64,000 nucleotides of DNA. Origin: an uncultured Leptolyngbyaceae cyanobacterium (GTDB taxonomy: Bacteria; Cyanobacteriota; Cyanobacteriia; Leptolyngbyales; Leptolyngbyaceae). The first letter of the stretch is position 1. Every line of letters begins with the position of its first letter. Of the stretch, positions 45,581-55,107 are shown one piece after another. The notes beneath the pieces are model-generated. The model searched no databases. It was given only the letters and a program-made list of their open reading frames with translations, and had not been told where the DNA came from. The stretch covers positions 39,933 to 103,932 of the forward strand of contig CALIDI010000007.1 in assembly GCA_938023035.1 (NCBI GenBank). The letters run 5' to 3'. The translations under genes and the position numbers were made by a program.

Positions 45581-47059
45581 TTACCTCTGGGCTGCTTGCC
45601 AGGTGCCATGGAATCCGGGAGGAATCACCTCTGGTAGAGCCAGCCGACACACTGGTTCGCCAGCGAGATGATCGGCGACAAAAATCCAAAGTTCGCTGGT
45701 GTGGGTGGTGCTATTGTAAACAACTGTGAGCACCCAGCCTTGATGGGGTTGATCGGCGTCAGGGGCATAAATTGGCTCGCTGGGGTAGCCGGAGCCGCCC
45801 CAATCGGCTTCATCTAATTGGCCGGTGTGATGATCAAAGCGGGCGATCGCGCCAAACAGTTCGCGCTCTGCGTTGGGGGTTTGCCGCCGCAGACTGAGGT
45901 AGCTGTAGCGGCAGGGTCGCCCTACTTCGGCGGGAGGTACAACGGGAAATTCGCAACTGCGAGGCAGCACTTCTGTATTTTCGAGCAGCTTGCCCTGTTG
46001 GGGATCGAGCCGAAGCTGCCAGAGAGGGCTGGGTGCGATCGTGTGAATTTCGCCTTGGGGCACCTCTCGCAAAAATTCATTGGTTTGAAAATCTTGGTAG
46101 CGGGCCAGCGCCAAAGTCACTGACCCGTCGGGCAACTCATAGCCATTGCTAAAGTGCCACTGATACCAGGGGTCGGTGTAAAACCGACTGACCACTTGGA
46201 GCGAGTCGCGATCCACTACCAAAATTTCGGTTCCCTGTTGGGGTTGCCACTCAAGCGCATCGCAATAGCTGGTGAGCCGGGCCAGAACAGCCAGGGCATT
46301 TAGCCGAACGGGGGGAATACAAAAAATCAGGTAACGGCCTGCCAGTACAAAGTCGTGGAGGGGTGCAAGACCTGACAAGGAAATCTGCGATCGCTGCTGT
46401 AGGGTGCCTGTACGATCGCAGCGATAAAGGTGAAGGGTAGCTCGTCGCCCAAACCGTACCCCAAAGTTGAAAATATCGCCAGTCTGCGGATCGCATTTGG
46501 GATGGGCTGAGTAGGTGGCGACAGGTTCCAGGTTCCCCAGATTATCCAGGCCCAGCGTGTCTAAACTATCCAAGCTAAGGGCGTGGGGCAGGCCCCCTTC
46601 CCAGAGGGCCAGTAAGCGATCAGGGAGCGCCAGCACCGAAGTATTGGCAGCATTCTTTAATTGAGCATGAAACCGTTGGAGCCAATGACCGGGCGGCAGC
46701 ATGCCATAGCCTGCAAAGAAATAGTGCCCGGCAGCTTCTTCGGCTTGCCAGCCCTGGGTTTTGACATAGCGATACAATGCTTGGGCCTGCTGCTCTGCAA
46801 AATGAATTGCGAGAATGCCGCCATCCCCATCAAACCAATGGGCAACCCGTTGCCCAGCTCGTTGCAAGAAAGCAGGGCCATTGCGGTAGAGGGAACCCCG
46901 CAAACCAGGAGGCAGGCGACCGGCTAACACCTTCAGAGGCGTAGGGCCAAATTCTCTGGCCTGATGGGCGATCGCCCTAGCCCAGCCGTTGACCTGACTT
47001 CTGGGTGCCAAACGAACCATTGCAACCTCCTGTAGACCGACCTCGGTTTCAATAGCCAT
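45581..47059 (-). CDS. carotenoid oxygenase (apocarotenoid-cleaving)
   Basis: 492 residues of the RPE65/CCD family. These non-heme iron enzymes cleave a carotenoid or apocarotenoid double bond. The four iron-binding histidines are all present: His186 (YSAHPK), His235 (PLHDF), His302 (WHFSNGY) and His484 (GFHGTW). The N-terminal GSLYRNGPA and the WFDGDG block are also family hallmarks. Length matches the Synechocystis apocarotenoid oxygenase. The first Met may be at 47059 or 13 codons later (MVRLAPRSQ). No carotenoid genes are adjacent. Confidence 0.92.
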   Translation of the reverse strand: MAIETEVGLQEVAMVRLAPRSQVNGWARAIAHQAREFGPTPLKVLAGRLPPGLRGSLYRNGPAFLQRAGQRVAHWFDGDGGILAIHFAEQQAQALYRYVKTQGWQAEEAAGHYFFAGYGMLPPGHWLQRFHAQLKNAANTSVLALPDRLLALWEGGLPHALSLDSLDTLGLDNLGNLEPVATYSAHPKCDPQTGDIFNFGVRFGRRATLHLYRCDRTGTLQQRSQISLSGLAPLHDFVLAGRYLIFCIPPVRLNALAVLARLTSYCDALEWQPQQGTEILVVDRDSLQVVSRFYTDPWYQWHFSNGYELPDGSVTLALARYQDFQTNEFLREVPQGEIHTIAPSPLWQLRLDPQQGKLLENTEVLPRSCEFPVVPPAEVGRPCRYSYLSLRRQTPNAERELFGAIARFDHHTGQLDEADWGGSGYPSEPIYAPDADQPHQGWVLTVVYNSTTHTSELWIFVADHLAGEPVCRLALPEVIPPGFHGTWQAAQR

Positions 47060-47193
47060 AGCGACGTGGTTGAAGCCGGGGTGCAGGGGTAGCTCCCCCC
47101 TCAGCCGCCAATCAACTTAGCAACCTGGCAATAGTGATAACGTTTCACTAAGGATTCTGAACTGGCTACTCACCTCAAAATCGAAAACTCCTC

Positions 47194-48378
47194 CTACTTC
47201 GCAGCGGCAAAGCGAATCTTGAGGTAATCCTCCTCCATTTTGGCTCCGGCAGGTTGCAGTGAGGCCAGGGCTTGGGGCAGTACCAGGTTACGGCGATGGT
47301 TACCAATACGGATATTGAGTTCATCCCCGGTTTTACTGAGTTCAATCTGATTTTTGGCAATCCCTGGCAGATAAAGCTCCAGACTGTAGTCTTGCTGCTG
47401 CTGCACTACCCGCAAGGTTGTTTCTTTGTAGTAAATTTGGGCCGGGTCTTCATTTTCTGGAAAAAGGGTTTCCTTTAACCGATCCAGTGCCTCTAACCCA
47501 CACATCTCCTGGGAGTAGAGGGGCACCTCTTTAATCGGCAGGGGGGTAAAGTTTGCATGGATTTCCTGGCGATGGCTCTGCTGTTGCTCTTTCCAACGTT
47601 GAAAGAAGGGGTCACTCACCGAGTCGGGAATAATCCGGTTGGCAACAACTAGGTCGGTGGCGACGTTATAAAGACTGAGGTAAGCATGGGCGCGCAGGGA
47701 TTCTTTGATCACCATTTTTTCGGGGTTCATCACCAGCCGCACCGAGGTTTGGGTGGGGTCGGTCAGCACTTTCTCTAGGGCTTCGATTTGTTCATAAAAT
47801 TCGTAAGGGGCATCCATCACCTCTTTGTCAGGTAGGGAGAAACCCGCGATCGGGCGAAACAACGGCTCGACTAAAGGGCGCAGCGCGACCGAAATCCCTT
47901 GAAAGGGTTTGTAAAATCGGCGCATGTACCAACCGCCGACCTCTGGTAAACTCAACAGCCGAAGAGCCGTTCCGGTCGGGGCCGAATCAATGATCAGAAC
48001 ATCATATTCGCCCTCATCATAGTGGCGTTTCATCCGCACTAGGCCAAAGATTTCATCCATACCTGGTAAAATGGCCAACTCTTCTGCCTGCACGCCCTCT
48101 AAACCGCGGGCTTGCAATACCTGGGTGATATAACGCTTCACGGCTCCCCAGTTGCCTTCTAGCTCCATCAAGGCATCTAACTCGGCTCCCCAAAGGTTCG
48201 GGCGCACGGGCCGAGGTTCATGGCCCAGTTCCAGGTCAAAGCTATCAGCAAGGGAGTGGGCTGGATCAGTGCTCAGCACCAGAGTTTTGTAGCCGAGTTC
48301 AGCGCAGCGTAAACCTGTCGCTGCCGCAACCGAGGTTTTGCCCACCCCGCCCTTACCCGTCATCAAAATCACACGCAT
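47194..48378 (-). CDS. Get3/ArsA-type ATPase with alpha-crystallin-like tail
   Basis: 394 residues. The deviant Walker A ([15 protein letters not shown]) opens the protein. [13 protein letters not shown] and [16 protein letters not shown] are the switch regions of Get3/ArsA ATPases. After about residue 310 comes a beta-rich domain ([21 protein letters not shown] ... [17 protein letters not shown]) like a small heat shock alpha-crystallin fold. This layout matches Get3d, the form found in photosynthetic organisms, thought to bind hydrophobic protein segments. The CxxC pair of eukaryotic Get3 is absent. It is cytoplasmic and lies downstream of no obvious partner. Confidence 0.88.
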   Translation of the reverse strand: MRVILMTGKGGVGKTSVAAATGLRCAELGYKTLVLSTDPAHSLADSFDLELGHEPRPVRPNLWGAELDALMELEGNWGAVKRYITQVLQARGLEGVQAEELAILPGMDEIFGLVRMKRHYDEGEYDVLIIDSAPTGTALRLLSLPEVGGWYMRRFYKPFQGISVALRPLVEPLFRPIAGFSLPDKEVMDAPYEFYEQIEALEKVLTDPTQTSVRLVMNPEKMVIKESLRAHAYLSLYNVATDLVVANRIIPDSVSDPFFQRWKEQQQSHRQEIHANFTPLPIKEVPLYSQEMCGLEALDRLKETLFPENEDPAQIYYKETTLRVVQQQQDYSLELYLPGIAKNQIELSKTGDELNIRIGNHRRNLVLPQALASLQPAGAKMEEDYLKIRFAAAK

Positions 48379-48553
48379 GAATGTTGTAGCCTTTTCCTGA
48401 GAAGTGTTAACACTCCTTTACTTTACCGAGTTTTGCCGAGATTCGGGCAATCTGATTCAGGAGAAACTTGTGCCCTGTTGCCTCACGCCCCGTTGGTTCG
48501 ACTCCAGCCGCCAGCACTATAATTTGCCTACTGTTTTGTGAGTCATCGGTTGC

Positions 48554-50365
48554 ATGAAGGTGTTGCGCGTCCGGCATTCCCTATTGACCATAGTTGGGTG
48601 GATGCTGCTGTTTTGGCTAACCTGGGGGCTAGCGGTCTGGTCAAATCAGACTGCATCCGGCTTGGTTTTGACCTACCCGCCACTGAGCCATGTCACGATC
48701 GCCGATCGCATCTTCCTGATTGGGACGGCTCCACCCCAGGGCAATGTTACCGTCAATGGACAACCGATTTCTCGGAATGCAGCCGGGCATTTTGCTCCCA
48801 GTTTTCCGTTACAGGTGGGGGAAAATCGCTTTGTTTTGGAATATCAGGATCAAACTATTACCACGGTCGTGACGCGCCGTTCAACCTCATCAGCGGTACC
48901 GACAGGGCAAGTTTTTAGTCAGGATTCGTTGACACCGGCTGTCGATGTGGGGCATTTACCGGGTGAGTGGGTCTGCCTGCGGGCGATCGCCGCCCCGCAG
49001 ACAAAAGTTCTGGCTCGCTTGGGAGGGGAAACGATATTGCTTCAGCCTTTGCCGACCCAAGCCAAGTTACCCGATAATGCGGCGGTATTAATGGATCAAA
49101 ATCAACCCCAGGCGATCGCGGCCACGGCTTACCAGGGCTGTACCCGCTTCACCCAACCGGGAAATCTGGGCCAGCCTGAATATGAATTTACCTTCAAGGG
49201 GCAGACCCTGCGCCAAACAGCCCCAGGTCAAGTCAAGATTCTGGCCCCTAGCGATTTGCGAGTTGGTCAAGTTGCTGTACCGGCTGGCGTAGCTCGTACA
49301 GGCCCTAGTACAGATTATGCGCGGCTGACGCCCCTACCCCAGGGAGTGATGGCCGCCATTACAGGCTACGAGGGCGAGTGGGTAAGGCTCGATTACGGCG
49401 GCTGGATTCGTCAAACCGAATTAACAATTCGTTCTGCTGCGGCTCCTCCTCGCTCCATTATTCGCAGCGTGCGAGCTTACCAGCGTTCTAACGCCACCGA
49501 AATCATTTTTCCCTTGCAGGTGCCTGTGCCCCTACAAGTGCAACAAGGAAAGGATGAGTTCATTCTGACGCTTTATAACACTCTTGCCCAAACCGACATT
49601 ATTCGTCTAGATGATGACCCTGTGATTGCCCGACTCGATTGGCAGCCGATTCTACCTGATCAGGTACAGTACATTTTTCGGTTGAAATCGGGACAACAAT
49701 GGGGGTATCAACTCCGCTATGAGGGTACTAGTCTCGTACTCAGGCTGCGGCATCCACCCAGCCTGACAGACTCCGCTCAGCCTCTCGCTGGCAGCAAGAT
49801 CTTGCTGGATCCTGGCCATGGTGGCTCAGAGGATTTAGGTGCCCGTGGCCCGACGGGCTACCCGGAGAAAGCGGTTACGCTCGCGCTCGCCCAATTACTG
49901 CAAACTGAGCTAGCACAGCGGGGAGCAGCGGTGGTGATGACCCGCACGGCTGATGTCGATGTGGGGCTGGCGGAGCGCGTTGCTCTGATTGAGCAAACCC
50001 AGCCAACACTGACCTTGAGTCTGCACTACAATGCCTTGCCTGACAGTGGTGATGCCCTTGGCACCCAGGGCGTTGGCATATTCTGGTATCACCCCCAAGC
50101 TCATGGCCTGGCCATATTCCTGCATCATTACCTGGTGCAAACCCTGAAGCGCCCTTCCTATGGCGTATATTGGAACAATCTGGCGCTGACGCGCCCGGCG
50201 ATCGCCCCCTCTGTCTTGTTGGAGTTGGGGTTTATGATTAACCCAGATGAATATGAATGGATTGTTAACCCCAAGGAACAACGCCGATTAGCACAGGCGA
50301 TCGCCGCAGGGGTAACGCAATGGCTCCAAAAGCAGCCACTTAAATTTTCTGCAAAGGCAGGTTAA
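48554..50365 (+). CDS. N-acetylmuramoyl-L-alanine amidase
   Basis: 603 residues. An N-terminal hydrophobic signal or anchor (LLTIVGWMLLFWLTWGLAVW) leads into beta-rich domains, including an SH3-like module (VARTGPSTDYARLTPLPQGV ... EGEWVRLDYGGWI). The catalytic Amidase_3 domain spans about 415-595. Zinc ligands are in LDPGHGG, the glutamate of PEKAVTLAL and SLHYN; a second glutamate in LLELGFM completes the site. It cleaves the amide between muramic acid and the peptide stem in the periplasm, for cell separation or septal pores. ATG at 48554, divergent from the Get3-like gene. Confidence 0.9.
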   Translation: MKVLRVRHSLLTIVGWMLLFWLTWGLAVWSNQTASGLVLTYPPLSHVTIADRIFLIGTAPPQGNVTVNGQPISRNAAGHFAPSFPLQVGENRFVLEYQDQTITTVVTRRSTSSAVPTGQVFSQDSLTPAVDVGHLPGEWVCLRAIAAPQTKVLARLGGETILLQPLPTQAKLPDNAAVLMDQNQPQAIAATAYQGCTRFTQPGNLGQPEYEFTFKGQTLRQTAPGQVKILAPSDLRVGQVAVPAGVARTGPSTDYARLTPLPQGVMAAITGYEGEWVRLDYGGWIRQTELTIRSAAAPPRSIIRSVRAYQRSNATEIIFPLQVPVPLQVQQGKDEFILTLYNTLAQTDIIRLDDDPVIARLDWQPILPDQVQYIFRLKSGQQWGYQLRYEGTSLVLRLRHPPSLTDSAQPLAGSKILLDPGHGGSEDLGARGPTGYPEKAVTLALAQLLQTELAQRGAAVVMTRTADVDVGLAERVALIEQTQPTLTLSLHYNALPDSGDALGTQGVGIFWYHPQAHGLAIFLHHYLVQTLKRPSYGVYWNNLALTRPAIAPSVLLELGFMINPDEYEWIVNPKEQRRLAQAIAAGVTQWLQKQPLKFSAKAG

Positions 50366-50435
50366 AACCTTCTACAATTCGCCCATTCAAATTTAGAATG
50401 GCAGAACAAGATGATTGTTGTGCTTTTTAGCCACT

Positions 50436-50627
50436 ATGTCCTCTAAACTTCTCAAAGTCAGTCTGTGTGCCGTTTTTCTATCTTTACTTGTCTGCACCCA
50501 GAGCGCTCAGGCATTGACCAATCATGAAGGCAGCGACGGCTACAAGCAAACCCCTGCCGAAACTGTCGTGCAAATTGTGATAACAGCAATCGTCATGAAA
50601 ATCCTGCATTATTTCGATTTACCTTAA
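50436..50627 (+). CDS. small secreted hypothetical protein
   Basis: 63 residues from the ATG at 50436. A clear signal peptide (KVSLCAVFLSLLVCTQSAQA) is followed by a short mature part with a hydrophobic helix (VQIVITAIVMKILHYF). I do not recognise the family. A start at 50415 would put a poor extension before the signal peptide. It follows the amidase gene on the same strand by 70 bases and may share its transcript. Confidence 0.55.
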   Translation: MSSKLLKVSLCAVFLSLLVCTQSAQALTNHEGSDGYKQTPAETVVQIVITAIVMKILHYFDLP

Positions 50628-50819
50628 TTCCTCGGCGCATTTTAGAGATGGGGTAAACACTTTCATCCATCCCCTGCTAAGAGGTCTGTAGGCAGTGAAC
50701 ACTGCGCTCTGACTCAAGTCTTATTCTGCGAGCTGTTAACCTGCCAAAATCGTTCAGATCAAACGATCGCCGTCCCTAGAAGCAGGTAGACTAAATACCT
50801 GGGACACGGAGGCAATCAG

Positions 50820-51461
50820 ATGAATACTCTGCGCATTGGTGTTGCAGGACCCGTCGGTTCTGGGAAAACAGCGCTGGTCGATGCTCTTTGTAAAACGTTA
50901 CGGCAGCGGTACAACTTAGCCGTCGTTACCAATGACATCTACACCCAGGAAGATGCCCAATTCTTAGTGCGAAGTCAGGCCTTGGAGCGCGATCGCATTG
51001 TTGGAGTAGAGACGGGGGGATGTCCCCATACGGCGATTCGAGAAGACGCCTCAATGAATTTAGTGGCGATCGAAAGTCTGGAGCAGCGCTTTCAAAACCT
51101 GGATATTGTCTTTGTTGAAAGCGGGGGGGATAACCTAGCGGCAACCTTTAGCCCTGAACTGGTAGACCTGACCCTGTATGTGATTGATGTAGCTGGAGGG
51201 GACAAAATTCCTCGTAAGGGCGGCCCAGGAATTACAAAATCTGATCTACTGGTCATTAATAAAATTGACTTAGCTCCCTATGTCGGAGCTGATCTGGCCG
51301 TTATGGAACGGGATGCCAAAATAATGCGAGGCAACAAACCTTTTGTATTGACCAATCTCAAGACCCAGCAAGGGCTGACCCAAATCGTTGAATTTATCCA
51401 ATTGCATTTGGTACCACAAGCATCTTCGAAGTCCTGCTCCCAGAGTGGGAGAGGGGTATAG
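50820..51461 (+). CDS. ureG: urease accessory GTPase UreG
   Basis: 213 residues. UreG is the GTPase that powers nickel insertion into urease. The P-loop GPVGSGKT, the nickel-binding [24 protein letters not shown] and the base-recognition [13 protein letters not shown] are all intact. The last 13 residues ([13 protein letters not shown]) exceed the usual end and are encoded by a short palindrome that is repeated elsewhere (see 10274-10312). No other urease gene is in the window, as in cyanobacteria where ure genes are scattered. ATG at 50820, with GGAGGCAATC shortly before it. Confidence 0.95.
   Translation: MNTLRIGVAGPVGSGKTALVDALCKTLRQRYNLAVVTNDIYTQEDAQFLVRSQALERDRIVGVETGGCPHTAIREDASMNLVAIESLEQRFQNLDIVFVESGGDNLAATFSPELVDLTLYVIDVAGGDKIPRKGGPGITKSDLLVINKIDLAPYVGADLAVMERDAKIMRGNKPFVLTNLKTQQGLTQIVEFIQLHLVPQASSKSCSQSGRGV
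51437..51451. repeat. palindrome captured by ureG 3' end
   Basis: CTCCCA-GAG-TGGGAG. It matches the copy after lexA (10296-10310) apart from one base and supplies codons for the UreG tail. Confidence 0.6.
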
Positions 51462-51574
51462 CCCTAACGAGCATTCGAGAAAAAGGTGAGGGTCAGGCTG
51501 ATGCCTTTGTCTACTTGTATTGACGGATTGAATGATTTGTAGATACACGTGTAAATACACAGTAACCAAGACAA

Positions 51575-51596
51575 GGGAAGGGCGCAGACCCTTCCC
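51575..51596 (-). terminator. 8-base-pair hairpin in convergent gap
   Basis: GGGAAGGG pairs with CCCTTCCC across a six-base loop, about 50 bases past the minus-strand gene at 51645. The minus strand then reads TTGTCTTGG, a weak T-rich tail. It may serve both convergent genes. Confidence 0.5.
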
Positions 51597-51644
51597 TAAC
51601 AAACGATCCTTAATTCGTTGATACTTGCCCGCCAGCCGATCAAC

Positions 51645-52199
51645 TTACCAAAGCGCTGGCACAGGGCCACGGGCAGGGGGGGTAACACTGGGGCGGGTGG
51701 CAGGTACTTCTTCGATTACAGGGGGGAGCGCCGGGCGAACAGTGGGAGGTAGCGGTGCTTGGGTTGCCGGCAAATCTCGCACAGAGGTTGTGAAGGGGCT
51801 GGGCAGGTCAGGAGTACGAATAATCGGGCCTGTAAAAAGCTGCCGGGCTAGCACTTCTTGATACAGAGTCGTAATAGCACGGCCATCGCGAGTGATTTCA
51901 TTTTCTGGAAAACCGTTGCGAATTAAGATGCCGGTGCCAGATAAATAATCAAGCTGACGAAGAATGCTACGATTCGTGTAATAGTCGCGATCATTTGAGA
52001 AAAAAGCCGAGTTGAATGCAGCGGGAATCGTGCCTGGCTGCAACGGGATGAGGACATCACGCTCATCTAAAAGAATTGGGTTACCTGCACCATCGACAGA
52101 GGCTGGTTCTACCGCTTGAGCCAGCATAACGTCAACCTTGACCGTTGCCGCAACCATGACAGCAAAACCGACACAAAGGGTTAGGCGACCCATATTCAT
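51645..52199 (-). CDS. secreted hypothetical protein, proline-rich tail
   Basis: 184 residues. A signal peptide (LTLCVGFAVMVAATVKVDVMLAQA) is followed by a mature domain with IPLQPGTIPAAFNSAFFSND, RDYYTNRSILRQLDYLSG and YQEVLARQLFTGP, and then a proline-rich tail of about 50 residues. I do not recognise the family. GAAGGAG lies eight bases before the ATG at 52199, which supports real translation. It is likely periplasmic. Confidence 0.65.
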   Translation of the reverse strand: MNMGRLTLCVGFAVMVAATVKVDVMLAQAVEPASVDGAGNPILLDERDVLIPLQPGTIPAAFNSAFFSNDRDYYTNRSILRQLDYLSGTGILIRNGFPENEITRDGRAITTLYQEVLARQLFTGPIIRTPDLPSPFTTSVRDLPATQAPLPPTVRPALPPVIEEVPATRPSVTPPARGPVPALW

Positions 52200-52412
52200 A
52201 GCACAACTCCTTCAGTTACGGGATTCGTTGAATGGGGTTTACGATTAAGATGGTGAGGGATAATTTGCACTCAAAGCACTGGGATCGGCAAAAGCAAAAA
52301 ACTTGGTTAAGTTGCGATCGCCCTCTACTACCCAGCCAATTTCGCCTGCACAAATTATTAGAAACCTCAATATTCTTAACCTGCCCCATTGTACTCAGAA
52401 CCTTTTGGTTTT

Positions 52413-53039
52413 ATGACAAAAACGCCACCTTTCTTTTTAGAATCGCCTGCCGCGATCGCGACCCTTGATCCTGATAGGTTACGCCAATACCTTTTAGACC
52501 TTTTTTGTCAGGTTGCTTATCAGGAAGGTGAGTTTTTATTGAGTTCTGGTCAAACTTCAAGCTATTACATCAATGGCAAGCAAGTAACCCTGCACCCCTG
52601 GGGAGGGTTGGCCGTTGGTCAGATTTTACAACCATTTATCCCGCCAGAGACGGCTGCTGTCGCGGGTTTAACCCTAGGGGCTGATCCTCTGGTTACGGCC
52701 GCGAGTGTCGTTGCGGCCATGGATGGGCGATCGCTGGCAGCTCTGATCATTCGCAAAGAAGCCAAGGGCCATGGTACCCGTGCCTACATTGAGGGGCCAG
52801 AGTTACCCGCAGGCAGCCAAGTCACGGTCTTAGAAGATGTGGTAACAACGGGTGGCTCAGCGTTGAAAGCAGTCGAGCGCCTACAGCAGGTCGGGTATCG
52901 GGTGAACCGCATTGTTGCCCTGGTTGATCGCCAGCAGGGTGGTGCGACCCTTTATCAGCAGGCCGGAATTCCCTTTGCAAGTGTATTTGTGATCGCTGAC
53001 ATTCAACAGCGCTGGCAAGCACTGCAAACACAGGCCTAG
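52413..53039 (+). CDS. pyrE: orotate phosphoribosyltransferase
   Basis: 208 residues from the ATG at 52413. It makes orotidine 5'-phosphate from orotate and PRPP in pyrimidine synthesis. The PRPP-binding motif is VTVLEDVVTTGGSALKAVE. LSSGQTSSYYINGKQVTLHP and IIRKEAKGHGT (catalytic lysine loop) are also diagnostic. A TTG at 52389 would add eight unremarkable residues. It stands alone and diverges from the secreted protein gene. Confidence 0.93.
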   Translation: MTKTPPFFLESPAAIATLDPDRLRQYLLDLFCQVAYQEGEFLLSSGQTSSYYINGKQVTLHPWGGLAVGQILQPFIPPETAAVAGLTLGADPLVTAASVVAAMDGRSLAALIIRKEAKGHGTRAYIEGPELPAGSQVTVLEDVVTTGGSALKAVERLQQVGYRVNRIVALVDRQQGGATLYQQAGIPFASVFVIADIQQRWQALQTQA

Positions 53040-53553
53040 CTGCTCAAAGGGTTGATAAAGAATGAGTAGCTCGCTTCGGTTTGACCGCATCGACATTCAC
53101 GCTAGAAAACCTACTCTACTATTGATCGTAGTTCTTATTAAGATGCATGCCTTGCAGCTGCTTCTAAAGGCCTGTGATACGTCAACGTTTTTGGAGCGTT
53201 ATTGGACAATTCAAGCTACTTGCGATCGCGGGTAAGGAGCCATGGCGATTTTCTCATTGATTTTCTTGATTTTCTTGGAAAGTCTTGAATAACTTGTTGA
53301 ATTCTTATCAGATTGGTTATCCCGATTTGCGATTGGCACTGAATAATTTCGTAAGGTGTATTAGGTGAAGCTGTAACGCACTGATAGTCTTGAAGGTCTT
53401 AAAGTGGGTGTGTTAAGGACATTAAGATAGGAGGAATTCCTAAATAATCGAAACTCCTCTCCTGCTTTGGGAAAGGGGTATGCGTGAGGGCAGACCGACT
53501 GATGACTGAGGCTGCTAGGCAACAACTTAAGGAGGGCTTATTGAAGCACGCTC
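53040..53553. other. convergent gap, 510 bases
   Basis: Lies between pyrE (plus) and mnmA (minus). No gene was recognised. AGGAGG near 53431 precedes no open frame. It has runs of AT-rich, low-information sequence. Confidence 0.35.
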
Positions 53554-54645
53554 TTAGGTAGTCAAGCCAGCGCTTTTGCCGGTTTCTAATTCGGCAAACT
53601 TTTCAATCACGCCTCCGCCGATTAGCACCTCGCCGTCATACCATACCGCCGCTTGACCTGGTGTGACACTCGCTTGGGGCTGATCAAATTGGATGTGAGC
53701 CCGATTTCCGGTGAGCGGCGTGAGGGTTGCAGGTACAGCCAGCGATCGATAGCGAATCTGCACCTCGACGCGAATAGGGTGGCTGGGTTCTGCGATCGCC
53801 ACCCAATTTACCCGCTGTACGGTACATGCAGGCGTAAAGGTCGCCGTGCGATCGCCAACAATCACCCGATTATTCTTCGCATCCAAGCCAATCACATAGA
53901 GTGGTTCGCTATGGGCAATTCCTAAACCTTTACGCTGCCCAATCGTGTAGTGGTGCACACCATCGTGCTGTCCCAAAACCTTCCCCTGCTGATCAACAAT
54001 CTCGCCCTTTTGCGGAGTCAGATACTTATCCAAAAAAGCCCGCATAGAGCCGTTTGCTTCCACCAGGCAAAGATCTTGACTTTCTGGCTTTTCTGCCGTC
54101 GATAAGCGAAAAGCGCTGGCCAGTTGACGGGTTTCAGGCTTCAACTTTTCACCCAAAGGAAACAGCACATGGGCTAAAACCTCCTGGGGAAGGTCATAGA
54201 GAAAGTAGGACTGATCCTTATTGCGATCCACAGCTCTCAATAATTGATACCGACCGCTCTGAGAATCAAACTGAATCCTGGCATAATGCCCCGTCGCAAT
54301 ATAGTCAATTCCTAGCTGTTGCTGAGCATAAGCCAGCATAGGGCCAAACTTTACAGCCCGATTGCACTGCGAACAGGGGAGTGGCGTAATGCCATCGCTA
54401 TAACCCGTCACCAGATAATCCACGATATTTTGCTGAAAATGATCCCGAATATCTACGATATGGTGGGGAATCCCCAATTGCTCACAGATTTTCGCCGCAT
54501 CGACCATGCCTTCAGAGCAGCATTGACCCTTTCCCCGCATCAACCACAGAGTTATCCCCTCGACCTGATAGCCCTGATCGCACAAAATTGCCGCTGCCGC
54601 CGAGCTATCTACTCCACCTGAGAGTCCTACCGCTACTCTATCCAT
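53554..54645 (-). CDS. mnmA: tRNA 2-thiouridylase MnmA
   Basis: 363 residues from the ATG at 54645 ([15 protein letters not shown]). It adds sulfur to U34 of tRNA-Lys, -Glu and -Gln. The PP-loop SGGVDSS binds ATP. The catalytic cysteines are in [11 protein letters not shown] and SQDLCLVE. The C-terminal beta barrel includes [10 protein letters not shown] and the ending [17 protein letters not shown]. An in-frame start at 54672 adds residues unlike the family. It is divergent from the permease gene. Confidence 0.95.
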   Translation of the reverse strand: MDRVAVGLSGGVDSSAAAAILCDQGYQVEGITLWLMRGKGQCCSEGMVDAAKICEQLGIPHHIVDIRDHFQQNIVDYLVTGYSDGITPLPCSQCNRAVKFGPMLAYAQQQLGIDYIATGHYARIQFDSQSGRYQLLRAVDRNKDQSYFLYDLPQEVLAHVLFPLGEKLKPETRQLASAFRLSTAEKPESQDLCLVEANGSMRAFLDKYLTPQKGEIVDQQGKVLGQHDGVHHYTIGQRKGLGIAHSEPLYVIGLDAKNNRVIVGDRTATFTPACTVQRVNWVAIAEPSHPIRVEVQIRYRSLAVPATLTPLTGNRAHIQFDQPQASVTPGQAAVWYDGEVLIGGGVIEKFAELETGKSAGLTT

Positions 54646-55107
54646 AGGGCAAAATTGGCAACCGATACTCACATTATGAACAAGTCCTAGGCTAACATTT
54701 CAGCCGAGTAAGCGTAGATACCAATCGGTTGTTTCTCGTGAGCAGTCACTCTCATGTCTGATTTCGTCAAGAGAGATTCAGGCTACAGCAAATCAGTAAT
54801 TTTAGGATTGGCGAGCTGTAGAATACGGCAGAATACGGCTCCTTCAAATCACTTTTTGAGCAACGACAAAGTGCGTAGACCGCAGCCCTCTCTAATTTGA
54901 CCAAATCGACTGATCTGCCTTGATCCCTGCCTACTCTTGTTTTCAATGAGGTGTCAGAGCCAATCTAGCAACTTGTAGCTTTAGGCACTAATCAGATAAT
55001 CGAGATTATCTAGACTCGTCTCCATAAAAATTAACTGTGTTAGTAGTTTTTTCCGCAAGTCTTTATCGCTAACACGGTTAGGTATTTTGGAGTGATAGGC
55101 GTTGGAT
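54646..55107. other. divergent spacer, 460 bases
   Basis: Promoter region for mnmA (minus) and the nucleobase permease (plus). The right end has an inverted repeat (55035-55077). I looked for a purine or xanthine riboswitch and saw no match. Confidence 0.4.
55035..55077 (+). promoter_or_regulatory. inverted repeat in permease leader
   Basis: CTGTGTTAG pairs with CTAACACGG across 25 bases, 31-73 bases before the permease start. It could be an operator or an attenuator-type stem. Confidence 0.35.

Noticed and set aside
50820..51461. Urease operon
   Set aside because: Only ureG is present; neighbours are an amidase, a small secreted protein and pyrE.
54960..55107. Purine or xanthine riboswitch before the NCS2 permease
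   Set aside because: The conserved loop-loop and core bases of the purine class are not present; only one simple inverted repeat is seen.
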